The notes below the pieces were generated by a model that worked only from the letters and a program-made list of their open reading frames with translations, was not told the DNA's origin and made no database searches. A stretch of DNA of 64,000 nucleotides from Harmonia axyridis (Eukaryota; Arthropoda; Insecta; Coleoptera; Coccinellidae), in contig NC_059503.1 in assembly GCF_914767665.1 (NCBI RefSeq), forward strand, positions 13,454,001-13,518,000. Direction: 5' to 3'. Position 1 is the first letter of the stretch. The number at the start of each line of letters is the position of its first letter. Positions 11,821-24,960 of the stretch are shown here, in pieces. Made by a program: the position numbers and the translations under genes.

Positions 11821-13094
11821 TCTAACAATAGTTCATCATCAATATCAAAACAACAATTTCCTCATTTTCTTTGTTTAATTATATTTTTATATTTCTTTAA
11901 TTCGCTCTTTTTCCACATTGTCTGAATTGATTTTTTCCTGAGTTTCCCTGCAAAATATCCCCAATCCAACTCTGAACGCGACTCTTTCCCCGAACTTGTG
12001 GTTTCCACACTTCGTTTCCAGCAACTCGTTCAGTTCACCTTCAGAAAATTCCCCTAGGCTTTTCCCCTTTCAATAAAAGTGTTATGAACAGACGTGTCAG
12101 TATCGATATGAAAAAGTTCTCGCACAAACCCCAACGTTCGGGCAAAAAGTTATCCCCATAAGGAACATAACTCAGAAAAACATGTACGTGAGGGAAAACA
12201 GCCTACGGCATTGCAGAATATTCCATTCCATTCCATCCATTCGTAGAATATGGAGGTTCCATAAATTTTGATTCAAATCCCGTCTTAGACATTGACGCAT
12301 TGCTGTTCTACGCCAATGCAATCGCAAATTTTCATCATTATATTGGACTGCTTATAGTCGAGCTAACCTGAGCTGTAAGCTGATGATCTCAGTTGGAAGG
12401 GTCTTTCGGATTCAGCCATTTTAGTTTATTATTTTCGATAAAGAACCTTTGGAATAGTTCAAGAGGAAAACGATAACTTTCGAACTTAAAGACCTACAAA
12501 CTAGAAATTGTCAGTGCATTGTTGAAGCCTGTATCTTTCCATTTTTTAGTAATGGCGTAGTTTTATCTTGACAAATGTCCAAAAGATAACAGCTTCAAAG
12601 TGACAGCTGCTCAGATAATAGGTTCTTCAAAATGAAACCTCCTATTGGAAAATTCTTTATTTTCAATCAATCGAGAAAAAAGGGGCTTCAACCTGTAATT
12701 CTTCAAATTGGTTTTTAGAATCCCAACAGGTAACCAAAAATTCATTTTTATGAAAACCAGTTTGAATTGATCGTTCTCCAAAATAAATTTTCTATTTTGA
12801 AACAGTCTTCTCCTTTTCTATATGTTACTAGGTATATACACTGTGTCCGTAAAGTATGGAACCAATTCATTTTCACCTAAACATACCATTTTAAGAAATA
12901 ATCCTGAAACACGTCGATTTTTTATTTTAATTTACCGTAGTTTAATATAATAATCTAAAAACAGGGTGAATTACTTTCGAGTAATAACGTCACCGTAATT
13001 TTTTTTTAAATGGAACACCCCATTTTGTCTCAATTTTCGGATTACTCTAGCTGAGCTGATTCCAAAAATGTATCACATGTTGATTCCAATTGGT
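11821..13094. other. no gene; possible transposon end at 12838
   Basis: AT-rich DNA without recognised genes. At about 12838 the sequence CACTGTGTCCGTAAAGTATG looks like a transposon terminus, but no matching inverse end was found. CAGGGTG also occurs near 12963 as an isolated motif. Confidence 0.35.
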
Positions 13095-13232
13095 ACAGGG
13101 TGGACAAAAATACAATAGTTTTGTATGTGCTCATAAAGTAACAACGCGTAACATTCTTTATTAGTTAAATTAACAATATTATCAAAAATACTAATTGTCT
13201 AGCGGCAATTGGTTCGAATGTAACACCCTGTA
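13095..13232 (+). mobile_element. small MITE, left of an inverted pair
   Basis: About 138 bp from TACAGGGTGGACAAAAATAC to AACACCCTGTA, with CAGGGTG/CACCCTG termini. It is repeated in inverse orientation at 13366-13500. Inner landmarks are GTGCTCATAAAGTAAC and CTAGCGGCAATTGG. No coding capacity. Confidence 0.8.
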
Positions 13233-13365
13233 GTTGATTACATTTTTAAATTAATAAAACTGTATAAAAATAAGAAATAATTTCTTTCATATTCTGTCTG
13301 CTAGACCACAAGTACCAAACATATTGGAAACAGCTCATTTTGATTAATCTAAAAATGTAACAAAG

Positions 13366-13500
13366 TACAGGGTGTTACATTCAAACCAATTGCCGCTAGA
13401 CAATAAGTATTTTTGATAAGATTATTAATTAAACTAATAAAGAATGTTACACGTTACTTTATGAGCACACACCAAACTATTGTATTTCTGTCCACCCTGT
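13366..13500 (-). mobile_element. small MITE, right of an inverted pair
   Basis: About 135 bp, inverse copy of 13095-13232, starting TACAGGGTGTTACATTC and ending CTGTCCACCCTGT. The two are separated by 133 bp, so the region 13095-13500 can fold into one long stem-loop. Either two insertions or one composite unit. Confidence 0.8.
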
Positions 13501-14179
13501 GAATACATCCATTTTTAAAGTACCTACCCATCCTCAAGTTATCGAATTAGTCTTCTCTGATTTAATTTCGTGAAACCAAGTTGAGTTAGTCGCGCTTTTC
13601 TTACACTTTATTTTGGTGCTGCTTTGTCCAAAGCTGTGTGGTCTACTTTAAATAACAAATGACTATGAGTAAGGTGGTAAATTGAATAGGGTGATAAAAC
13701 TGTCATGGCGAAACTGTACAAGGACATAAATAGAAACGGGTGACTAGTGTGTTCCACATCATTTCTTTCTCTTAACAAAGTAATTACACAGTTTTCAATG
13801 AAGGAATTCGATGAGTACCTTTAAAAACGTATACCTTCAAGCCCTATATATTTCGTCAGTTTTTTGGAGGTGAAAGCGTATCATGTGTGTCATCCATATT
13901 ATTAGAATGTCACCTAATATTTCTTTCATCGCCCTATTATGTGTCTGAATTTTGGTGTGAAATATCTCCAGATGGTGTTCGTTATAATGATCACTTTGTA
14001 GTGATTCGTCTGAAGGAGCAAAAAACAATACATTTGTTGTACGAAGTTCTACCGATATTTTATATTTTCAAGAGGTCATTTCCGAACAGTTCGCCTTATT
14101 ATGTCGTCATGATATCTGCTCGAATTTTGAGCCAGGAATGATCACAAATGATAAGGTGTGATTCACTGGTAACGAATCC

Positions 14180-15400
14180 GTTTTCAAATTTGATTACACG
14201 ATAACTTTCGAAAAGAAGCAACCCGGTCTACATTTTTTGGCAAAATTCGATTTTATTATTCAACATAATATTTGCCATCGATGGCGATACAGGGATTATA
14301 GCGATCTTCCAACTTTTCGATACCATTTTTGTAGTACGATTTGTCTTTCGCTTCAAAATAGGCCACAATTTCAGCGATTACTTCTTCATTGGCTCTAAAT
14401 TTCTTTCCAGCGAGCATTCTTTTGAAGTCTGAGAACAGGAAAAAGACGCTGGGGGCCAGATCTGGCGAATACGGTGAATGCCGAAGCAATTCGAAGCCCA
14501 ATTCATGCAATTTTGCCATTGTTTCCATTGATTTGTGACACGGCGCATTGTCTTGATGGAACATCAGCACCTTTTTTTCTTCAAATGGGGCCGATTTTAA
14601 CGATTTCATCCTTTAAACGATGCAATAATGCTATATAATAATCGCTGTTGATGGTCTGGCCCTTTTGGAGGTAATCAATGAATATAATACCTTGCGCATC
14701 CCAGAATACTGATGCCATAACCTTGCCAGTTGACTAATGTGTTTTTCCTCGCATTGTATTCGGTTCATCGTGTGTAGTCCACTCAGCTGACTATCGATTG
14801 GACTCCGGAGTGAAATGATGGAGCCATGTTTCATCCATTGTCATATATCGATGCAAAAATTCAGGTTTATTGCACTTGAACAGCTTCATACACAGTTCAG
14901 AATCATTAACACGTTGTTGCTTTTGATCGATTGTGAGCTCCAATTTTGCACAAAGCTTTCTCGTGTACAAATATTCGTGAATGATATGATGTACACGTTC
15001 AGATGATATCTTCACAATGTCTGCTATCTCGATCAACCTCACTTTACGGTCATTCAAAATTATTTTGTGAAGTTTTTGATTTTTTCGTCGGAGATAGCCT
15101 CTTTTGGACGTCCACTACGTTCACCGTCTTCGGTGCTCATTTCACCACGTTGCATACCAATCAATGATGGTTTCATTTTCATCAAGCCATGATTTTGCTT
15201 CAACTGTATTTTGTTCCCTTCAAAAAGCAATATAAATATATCAGCACACGAAATTCTTTTTTTTCCATCTTATCTTGCATCTCGCAATAGCACACAAACT
15301 AAGGGTCGGAATGCTGTCAAATCGTTTGAATCGTATCGTTTGAAGGTTGGTACTAACTAAAAATCATATGAATTTAATACTGGCACCGCCATCTGCATTA
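14180..15400 (-). mobile_element. DD34D mariner of a second subfamily, dead
   Basis: Minus strand. The C-terminal frame (14609-14256) contains HQDNAPCHKS, then PYSPDLAPSVFF; spacing to the third catalytic position is 34 residues, but that position is Val where Asp is expected. The N-terminal frame (15057-14791) has the helix-turn-helix region (IADIVKISSERVHHI) and the first catalytic Asp in MTMDETWLHHF. Frames are split by indels near 14609 and 14800. The protein differs from the mauritiana-type copies and is closer to the SETMAR-like insect mariners. A possible terminal repeat, AAGGTTGGTACTAACTA, lies at about 15341. Remnants of similar elements occur at 18364, 38210 and 62568. Confidence 0.85.
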
Positions 15401-16602
15401 AACCAGTGATGCCTAAATATTACAATCTCAATGAAAAATTTTTATGTTAATCGCTTCATCACCAGTACCAAAAAACTTCAAACATATCATCGAAAAAAAA
15501 TGCCTATTATTTTCGAAAGGATAGATTGGTCTCAGTTGATTTAGTTTGTAAAATAATCACATTTTTGTTGATGCCTGGATTACAGGAAGATCGATTCATC
15601 AGAGCCTCTTGTATAGATTGAATAACCGACAACAATGAATGACATCACAATAAATCTCTTGACACCACCAATTTTTTCTCAACTTTCTTAGAAGTGCAAA
15701 GCGATGACGCACCCTTTATCCATTTTTTCGTTTGACAATAGGAACAAGCTTCATTATATTGAATACTAAAAATCGATATCACGATACCAATTCGAATGGT
15801 CGATTCAAGTCACGAACTATGCTTTCTATTAGACTCTGCTCCCTGGAAAACGGAATAGAATTCGTGAACGAAGAAGTGCTAGTTCGATTAAATTTAGAAT
15901 TTCAATTCATTTCTCTGCTAATAAAGAGTTCGAAATGTCTCGAACGGCTTGAGGGCCATATCGTTTACACTCAATAAAAAATTACTGCCGACGGATGCCA
16001 TAAATATGGTTTTTCTGATGAAATCACGTGTAGGGGTGCCCATAGATGAAGCTTTTCTAAAGGGGGGGCTATCGGACTGATATTGATTATGGAATGAATG
16101 AGAATTGTTGGGAAGTTTACGAGATTTAGGAAAGAGTGGTTGCTTGTTAGATCACCCTAAATTACTGAACAGTTAAAACTGTTTGATTTATTATGTAGAA
16201 GAATGAACCTTGAAATAGTCAGAGAGAAAAATACAAACGCTCTCTGAAATTTTATAGTCAAAATCTGTGGAATCAATTGAAAACTGAGGTGAAGTCAAGA
16301 GCTGTTGAGCTCATGTTAATTCATGCGCCACATAACTCAAGAGTGAAATTGGCGCATAAATGAAAGATCACTCAAAACCTCATGACTTCACGTTTTTGCT
16401 TTCCCCAGTTTCTTTTTTTTTGATGTTCTGCTTCAATTTTCAGTTATTCTTATAACACATAATAGCTGAAATAGTTATTTCTTAATATACTTGCAGAATC
16501 TAGTTAGTGGGATCTGTTGTCACTGAAACGTGTATTCTTTTCGATATTCTGTGGTTCTGATGACGCTGTCAATACAAAATTCAACACGAAGCTCATTATA
16601 AA
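15401..16602. other. no recognised feature
   Basis: AT-rich sequence. No recognised gene, transposon terminus or RNA gene. The ORF at 15732-15977 has no motif I know. Confidence 0.4.
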
Positions 16603-17272
16603 TACAGGGTGTTTCTAAATTGGAGGTACAAAAGAAAATGAAAGATTTGTTGAGTAATTTTAAGAAAAAAAAAGTCCTATAAACAAGCGCTTCGTTTTCG
16701 AGATACAGAGTGTTTTTGAAGTCTCCCTTTTTTGTGATCATTATACCAGTTTATCGAATCTTTATTAATCTTCGCTGCAGATTGGGGAAATAAGTACCAA
16801 AACTTATATAATCAATTTATTCATCACAGCTGGATCTTCATAATGATTCAGATTTTCCTGAGAATTACTAGATAACCGGTTGAAAAGTTATTCTCGAAAT
16901 CGGTAGCAAAACTACAATAAACCAAAAAGTGTAGTACTGGACCAAATTTTCTATTTACATTTTCTAAACTACCAGTGTTCCACCAAAAAAGTTCTGGAGG
17001 AAAGAAGCGGGCACTGTTCATAATTAATATCACCCTGTAGGTTTGAATTTGAAATTAGAAAATCGCATGATGAAGACTTCCATTTGTGATATATACCAAA
17101 TTTAAGTTGAATATCTTGTGAGAGAAAAAATACTTGAAAAGGAGTCAAACTTTAACACCCTGTATCTCGAAAACAAAGCGTTCACGAATCCATGTTTACA
17201 AAACTTTTTTCTCAAAATGAGCTAAGGAATCTTTCATTTTCCTTTGTACCTCCAATTTAGGAACACCCTGTA
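16603..17272. mobile_element. MITE-B copy 1
   Basis: About 670 bp with long terminal inverted repeats. It starts TACAGGGTGTTTCTAAATTG and ends with the inverse CAATTTAGGAACACCCTGTA. A second inner matching pair (TTCGTTTTCGAGATACAG near 16690 and its inverse near 17160) extends the arms to roughly 100-150 bp. Flanks read ATAAA and TAAAC, suggesting a short TA-rich target duplication. No transposase. A second copy is at 52772. Confidence 0.85.
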
Positions 17273-18363
17273 TAAACGAAAAATCTGTTGAGTATTTTTT
17301 CGAATATTCTTCTTCTATGGTTCTGGTTATGAGATTAACATTATATTTTGCACGAAGCTTGAAATTGTTATTTCACATACAAAGGCAAATTTTCATCTCG
17401 ATCGAAACTGCATTTTTGAAATTTAAAATACAATATCGGAACCTACCCTTAAATTTAAAGTTTATATGTTTTTTCATTCGAAATTTATCATTTTTAAGGT
17501 CAGACGGACGGACTTTCATGAATTTGAGAGCTTTGTAACTTTGTAAATTTTTTCGAATTATTCAACAAGAATTTTCTTTAATGATCTCCGAAACCATGAG
17601 CCAGATTTTGTTCATTGAGAAGCTCTGTGAAAAACTGAAAATTTCAGGCCATCGTTTTACCACCTACATTTTCAACTTCACAACTTGGATGTCAAAAGTT
17701 TTGAAGCATCAAGCATTGGCGTTCAAAATTTTGAGATATAAACATTCAGATGTCTACTCAGCTTTAGATGTATAGAATATATTCCTTCATATCCTTTGGG
17801 TTGAATATATGTGCAAGATAATATTTAAATTTCTAATTAAAAATCAGAATAAAAGCTTCCGGGAATTCATTTGGTTCGCATGAATATTCTTGCCTTTGCA
17901 AGTTGCAAAATATCACTTTACGCTTCAACACTAATGGATTTTACTAGGTATCCGCACCTGCTTATCACAGGGGACATGTTTATCTCCTCTGGAAAAGCCG
18001 AGTCCTGCATAAACTTCACATAAAATTTCCCACGTCTAACACCTCTGTACGTTCGCACATACTATAAAATGAACTTCGATTATCGTTATCAGGGCGAAAT
18101 CTGAATTATTTCGTTATAAATCACAGATTTTACATTTTGTATTGGAAAACATGAATGTGCTCCCTACAGATAACTCAGAGAATGGAATCAACTTTTTGTG
18201 TACACTATCCCTGGCGCTTCCGAAGTTCAACGATATTTTAGATGTCGAGATTTAAAGTTTGGCGATAAAATGTGGCAGAATGAGAGAAAAACTGCAAATA
18301 ATGATATAGATAAGAAGTTTGAAACGGGAAAGAGATATAAAACGAATATCAGTGTTTGATAAG
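17273..18363. other. no recognised feature
   Basis: AT-rich DNA. ORFs at 17317 and 17581 are not recognisable. CTTTCATTTTC-like sequence marks only the edge of the MITE. Confidence 0.35.
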
Positions 18364-18970
18364 TTATAACACACTATAAAAAAGATATGATCTTGCTATA
18401 AAAGTATTATTGATATGCATGAGCAGACATACAGCATTGCAACTTTCTTTATCAATTTGACTTTTCCACTGCACGAAGGATTGATTGAACAACATTTCAC
18501 TCAATAAATACAGGGCCTTAACAGTAAAGTAAATGTTTCCTGAAAAAACATCAGTGATACATGACTTCAACGCTCCTCTACCTTTACTGTATAAAGATTC
18601 GTCTTTGCTTACGGAAAAGGCTTCAACCTCAGCAATCAATTCTTCATTAGAGTCAATTTTCTTTCCCTGAAGCATCGTTTAACTATTGTTGTCGATTGAG
18701 GATAGTCTGAATAATACTTATCAAACCATTGCTTTCTTTGAAAAAGTTGTACATAATAAACAGTGTTTTACTAATATCAGTAATATCTACACGAAATTAG
18801 TTTTTATCCATTTTTCAAACAACAACAAATGTAGCGTCACTTAGCATTCAATATCCCGATCAAGACTTAACTTTTTTTTTTTTTAATTTTCACACGCATC
18901 TCTTGAAGGTTGGTACTAACTACTAACTAGAAAAAAGAGCACTGGTGGTGTCGTCTGTACACCAGGAAAG
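18364..18970 (-). mobile_element. DD34D mariner remnant, C-terminal end
   Basis: The minus frame from 18675 begins MLQGKKIDSNEELIAEVEAF and includes SKDESLYSKG, matching the C-terminal end of the mariner subfamily at 14180. The catalytic part is missing. A terminal-repeat-like TGAAGGTTGGTACTAACTA is near 18904, as in the fuller copy. Heavily deleted. Confidence 0.75.
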
Positions 18971-20127
18971 GGATTTATTGAGTGAAGTGTTATGTTATCA
19001 GCTTTCATATTACTGCCTCCCAGTGGTGCGCAGAAAATGGGAGTCACATTGGAATGCGTAGCGTATCATTTATCACAGAATAAAAAATTTAGACTTTTTT
19101 CCTCGTTTTGTAGTCGCTCTAAATCCCTAATATTTTTACACCTGAGTTTGAATTTTCTGTGAGAAAGCACTTTTCCAACTAAATAATTCTAGATCTAGAT
19201 TTAGATTATATCCCTAGTTACGACAAAATCAATTTTGGTCCATAGTCACCATGATCTCCGGATCTCTCACTTATACAGTAGTAAAACCATGTTAGGATTC
19301 ATTTAAAGTTCAAAATCATTGATTTTTTCACCAACTATCCTAGTTTTGGGTAGTTCACTCTTCTAAGAAACATGTACGTATTTATAACATTTATAATAAC
19401 TGCTTTTATTTCAATATTATTAAAAAGTATTAGTATAGAAATCAACTGAAGGATTTTCGAAGAGATCGCGTTGAGAAATTGATGGAATATCATTTTTTAT
19501 TTTCCTAGTTTTAAGGCACATAATTTGATTATGATTATAATGAGGACTAAGTTCTGATAGCCCAACAATGGATTGAAATGGCTTAGATAATTTTTTAATT
19601 CATATCTTGCGTATTCTCTGATTTGGCAAGTTGCAAAAAATCCCATTGGCGTTCTGTTAATTAAGGTAATCAAGTCAAAAATGTAATCTTCTTGGTGTTC
19701 TCAATTCAATATCGCTTAAAATATATAAATTGTGATCACCTCCATCGGACGGTGGAAACGTTGGTAGCAGGAAAGTTCGCAAGCCCGTGAAACGGTCCAT
19801 TCTGATGCAAATTGACTCGCAGCTCAGGGTCGGGGTCGGAACAGTGTTGTTATGACAGAAGGGGGCCCAATAGTGCACCGGGAGAATCGGATGTTGTAAC
19901 TCGCGATCTCGACGGCTTGCTTGTATGAATGAAAATGTGGTGACTACTTGTTGTTCGTAAGAAGATAGTTACCTTTATTTCCTATTCGATAATTCTTGTA
20001 GTTATAGTTAATATCTGAATACATAATTGAAAAAAATTTCAATTTGGGATTTTGCAGTTGAGTTTCAGATTATTAGCTGAAATTTTTAACCGATAGAAAA
20101 GTGGTTGTTCACATGAAATAGGTCATA
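18971..20127. other. no gene; GC-richer islet at 19735-19930
   Basis: AT-rich except 19735-19930, where GC and CpG rise (ACTCGCAGCTCAGGGTCGGG, CTCGCGATCTCGACGG). Open frames on the minus strand cover part of it but have no recognisable motif. It might be a promoter or 5' untranslated exon. Confidence 0.3.
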
Positions 20128-20460
20128 TTGCCTATGAATTTAATATCGGAGTTCCTCAGGGTTCGGTGTTGGGGCCTCTCATTTTCTTTTTAAACATTAA
20201 TTACCTTCTCAAGATTTTACGTTGAAATATGATCGCGATTTTTGCAGATGATACATTGATAGTGGTCTCAATAGAGTCCTTCGACAATTTCGTAGCCCCC
20301 TTCAAAATTTTTATGGGATTATCTGTTGAATGTTGCAGACAGAATGCCCTAATTGTGAATATGGATTCTTTGAAATATATACATTTAAAAGGATCCTTCA
20401 TATGGTCAATGATGCAGAACATTTTGCATTGTTATTCATTGCTCCACTCTTGAAGGTTTC
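20128..20460 (+). mobile_element. non-LTR reverse transcriptase fragment
   Basis: In one frame the + strand reads FNIGVPQGSVLGPLIFFLNI, then after about 20 residues and one in-frame TGA, FADDTLIVV. GVPQGSVLGPLLF and the catalytic FADD are core motifs 4-5 of Jockey/I-type LINE reverse transcriptases. The fragment lacks the 5' and 3' parts, so it is a dead island of a LINE. Confidence 0.85.
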
Positions 20461-22204
20461 CAAAGTTGTTCAAAGAATTCTACGCTAAAAACCTTAAATG
20501 TCAATGTCAATGTTTTCCATCTTGTACTTTCCGAGGGCTCTGTGAGTCCTTTCAGAAGCTCAGAGAGAACCAGTGGTGTTTTGTGTAGAATTTTCACTGT
20601 ATCCTGTTATCATTTTTGACACTGCACTATTGATATTTTTTCGAACAGCGAAGTATTTAACGTTTCCATGTAACTAGAAAATTTCTCCCAGCTCGGGGAT
20701 CGAAGTTAAATATCGAACTGATAAATATCGACTGATTTTGAAAATCAACTGTTACTTTGAATAAACCAGACACCAGTTCCCAAAAAGATTTTTCTTCAAA
20801 ATTTCCCTACCCGAAACGAAGACATCTGCTAGCTACAATTTATTATATCATTAGTATTTTTTTTTGTTATCTATAGGTCAAGTGAGAAAATGTTGTCGTA
20901 TCTCAATATATTATGGTTTATAACACACTTCCATCAGTATGTTCAAAGCTAGGTCAGTAAACGAAGTCAGTACCAACTTCCGTATGCTTTATCGCTGGTA
21001 CTTTTATAAGCCTCATAATTAAGTATAATCAGGTCATAATTATTGATAGCAGTCGAGTAAAAAGCGAAACAAGACTGAATCTTTCGACGCAGTTGATACG
21101 AATATATTTTTCGTGAATTAAACATTTTGTTTTTCATTTTTTGGAAAATTTTGCCTACAATGAAAATATGTATAAACACTAGCGTAGCTAATAGGAGGCT
21201 TTGGTACTGCGAGCCAAATATTATTATTTCTTTGTATCAAGTATCTCGTATCCTATAAAAATACTTCCTGACGAAGTTGCCATAGCCAACGAAAGCTGGG
21301 ATTGCTCGATCATAAAAAATATGCAATTATGCTACTCGGAAAAGGTTCAGAAGCAATAGAAACATCTGGCTTCAAAATCCGATTGAGTAACAGCTTTCTC
21401 GGACATCAATCTGTTTACTATCATTCATGGATTTTATAGATCGAAGTAATCACTCTCCGACTGTTTCAAAAAAAATAAGAAAATATAGATTGGCTAGACT
21501 CGTTTTATTAAATATGTACTTATAATGATTTTGAATTCGATATTGAGAATTTATTAGATATCCTAGGAACATCTGAAAGAAAAGTTGAAGGAAAAGTCTT
21601 CAAAACACTTCTGTTGGTGGAACCTTGTAGATTAAATCATCTCAAAAATGGGATTTTATGAGATTATCTGAAAGAAAACTGAATATTCAAAATTGTTCAT
21701 TTTTATTCCTTCAGCATTTACTTCGACCTTTAGTTCAATCTCCGAATTATCGAATGAATTTTTCATATTTAATTTTTTTATACAACCAACAACCTACAGC
21801 CAATAAGAAGAATATTGGAAAAAAAGCCAAAAATTCCGTGATTACATATCAGTTAGGGTTGAGATTAATTGACTCATTAAAACACAGTGGAGACGCAAGT
21901 GATCTCGTTTTTGATTGGCTGCCGGTTTCTGAGCTTTCTGGTTTACATTCTTCGTTCACATCATTTGTGGAATCTTTTCGAAATAGATCCCATTTTATTT
22001 AGTTGAATGAAATTGTTCTGTATACATATCAATCAAGCTCAATAATTTTAATTTCGACGAAGTGTCAGTTCTGTGCAGTCTATCGTATTCTTAAGTTCTA
22101 TGGTTGAGCCCCGTTCCATTCGCCATTTTTAGGCTCAATTTGAACGTATTGTCGCCACTGAATGAGTCATTCATACGCCCTTGGATACCACATAACTGTA
22201 TGTA
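20461..22204. other. no recognised feature
   Basis: AT-rich DNA. The 114-codon ORF at 21658-22002 is not recognisable and has no good splice or promoter context. Confidence 0.35.
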
Positions 22205-22520
22205 GGTTTAAATGAAAAGATAGAGATCTGTGGAGGGACCAGTGCTCAGAAGATCACCAGTTACAGATCACGCTGCACTCGTTGCACGTGATGAGTACAC
22301 CAGATGCATTCTCGTTTTCTTACACATTGTTGGGGTGGCTGTTGGTTTGGGCACGTGACACAAGCGATACAGAGAATCACGCGGTGTAAAAAGTTCTGTG
22401 GCGCGTTCTTCTATGGTGCGTCGGTTCGTTCTTCGTCGACTTCGCAATGGGGAATACACATTCTGGTAGCAACGTTCGCAAAGCTACAAGCTTGCCTACT
22501 TCCCCAGAAACACGAAGGTG
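22205..22520 (+). promoter_or_regulatory. candidate upstream promoter / 5' exon
   Basis: A GC- and CpG-richer islet (GTGCGTCGGTTCGTTC, TTCGTCGACTTCGC) stands out from AT-rich flanks 2.4 kb before navigator exon A. It ends at a good donor, CGAAG/GTGCGT (22517/22518). Reading frames within it do not give a navigator-like peptide, so if transcribed it is likely 5' untranslated, and translation would begin at an internal Met of exon A. Inference only. Confidence 0.25.
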
Positions 22521-24960
22521 CGTGCAGATGTTTCTGTTTGTTTTGTTTGGGTTTTAACTAGCATGGTTTGACAAGCATGTCAACATTGAAGAATACTTTA
22601 TGGCCTCACTAGTTTTCTGCCAATTGACCATCAACACTATACTTGATAATTTATTGAATCAGTTTTGAAGCAAATGATTTTTTTATATATTTTATTAACT
22701 TTTCTGGTTATGGAGGATAGTTTGATGCTCCTCCCTCAAGAATTGGTTGAGGAAATAAATATTCAAGAAGATTCAAATATTGGATTGACTCGGTCTTCAC
22801 TGATGGAAATTCATTTTAATCGAAAATAAATGAGTGAGTCTATTTCCACTTCTTTATTATTTAAATGACAATTATTGTTTTAGCTGTTGGAAATTCTTCA
22901 GATTTTCCAGTTATTCTTATTCAGAATGTCAAATCTGAAGAAGCTTCTGCCCAGCGAAACAATTATTATTGAAATTATTAGAAGTGGAAATAGAATTAAT
23001 AAAATTTCGATAACAACGAAATTCAAATGATGATTATATTTTTGTTAAATGTTCGCTTGAACATTGAGAATACATACTACAAAATCAATTCAAAGAAACA
23101 CAAAAATTCGTTGTTGGAACATGAATTAATATTATTGAAGTTGAACCCAAATCGTATTTTTCACAATTTCATTTTTCTTGTATAAATTATCATCAACTAT
23201 ATGATATCATCTGAAGAACGGGACATAGGCTTGTGGACACAACTATTCAATTTGAAAAATAAACATTATAAGTGAATATGTATCTGGAATGTTTAGATAA
23301 GCTTGAACACACAATGTTAGTTAGACTGACAGACCCTCTTTAAAATGCCTCCCCTAGTATACCACCCCATTTCAACTTCTCGAATATACAACAGATTGAA
23401 TAGAATCGAAGTTTATCGAACACATGCAACCTATAACGCACAGAACTTTTTTTGATTTATTTTTTATTCGTTTCGTTACATTTTGGTTCGATTAGAACGC
23501 TAAAAAAACATAAAAATATTGAATGGAATTAATTTTAGGATGAAAAATAATATTCCTCAAATGATTTGCAAAAAAATTTCGTAATATGTTTTTAATAAGA
23601 GGGTAAACAAATCGAAATCGATTGTTAATAAAACGTATCGAACAATTAATTCAACACTTCAAATATCACGTCTTGCTTCGAAGTGGTAATTTGAGTTTCG
23701 AGAAATGCAATCAATCATGCGAAATCCATTAATTTTTTTTTCACAAGTCTGGTTGGTTTTCAAGAAGTAGGTTTCTAACATTTTTAGTTAGCGCTTCACT
23801 GAAATTGCAATGCATAATTCAATTCGGATATACTTGAGACAGCACAAGAGCTTTTTTTTTCGTTTAAACTTCATTATTTTCTACGGAAAACTTGATTAGA
23901 AATTCAACTAGAACCAACAGGACTAATCAAAATATGACAGCGAGTTGAATTAACTAGTTTTCCAACATTGTAGTCGCAAATTTGATTGTTGAAAAACAAG
24001 GGCTACTTTAATATGAACTGCAGATATTTTCATCCCTTAAAAATACAATATACCTTTTGTATTGCTTTCAACGTAACAAGAACGCAAAATAAAGTAGATA
24101 GGTATATTCATTTATTACAAAAATCCTGAAAATGAATTCGATGCGAACGGACTTCACTATTTAAAAATTTATTGGCATATAATGCCAGGTAACTATGTAC
24201 TACAGTTGTACACAAGAAGAAATGAAAAATATGTGGACATCATTCTTTTTGAATTATTTCAATGATATTTTTGGAGGAATGTTTAAATCCTTCATTCTTA
24301 GCCTTCAAAATGAGATTCTTAATTACAAGTATTTTTCAACGAATATTATACAAAAACAGTCAAAATAGTTTCAGACAAACGTTATGAGTAGCAATTAAGT
24401 AATATCAGTTAATTTGAAAAGTTTGATAATTCATGTAAATTCCGAAGCAATTTCATTTAACGCACATTATTCAAGACACACAAGCAGCTTTGTTAAGATA
24501 ATTGCGCTCATTAACGAATATAGTACCCATATATATTCATCCATTCATGTAAAATCTCCAACGATAACAGTTTCGTAATGTTTATAAAACCAACTAAAAC
24601 AATCTTGGGCTAATTCAAATACTGAACAGCCGTTAATCCATAATATCATTTCGAGTACAACTGGCGTTTATTCTCGAATACCGTTAATTCCAATTAAGTC
24701 ATCTCCAATAAACATGTGGGCATAAACTGCATCCAAAAAAAAAATTAAGAGAACAACTCCGATCCAATCTGAAACCCTGGGTAATAAACGTTCTCCGAGA
24801 CCCGTAGGTATTTAGTTTTACAGCCTATTTTACGGCGGGTTAGCCTCCGATGAAGAATACTTCCTACAGATTCCTTTAAATAGCTTGTAACAACAAACCA
24901 ACCGATGAATGCACGTATTGAAAGTTTTTCCTTCTGTTTATTTACGTTAATTCGTTACAG
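22521..24960. other. AT-rich DNA before exon A
   Basis: No gene, transposon terminus or RNA was recognised. This is most likely the intron that precedes navigator exon A; it ends in a pyrimidine-rich tract and TTACAG. Confidence 0.45.

Noticed and set aside
11493..11878. Four overlapping ORFs on both strands, up to 111 codons.
   Set aside because: They are a by-product of the GC-rich palindrome; the two strands encode nearly the same low-complexity peptide because the arms are inverted copies.
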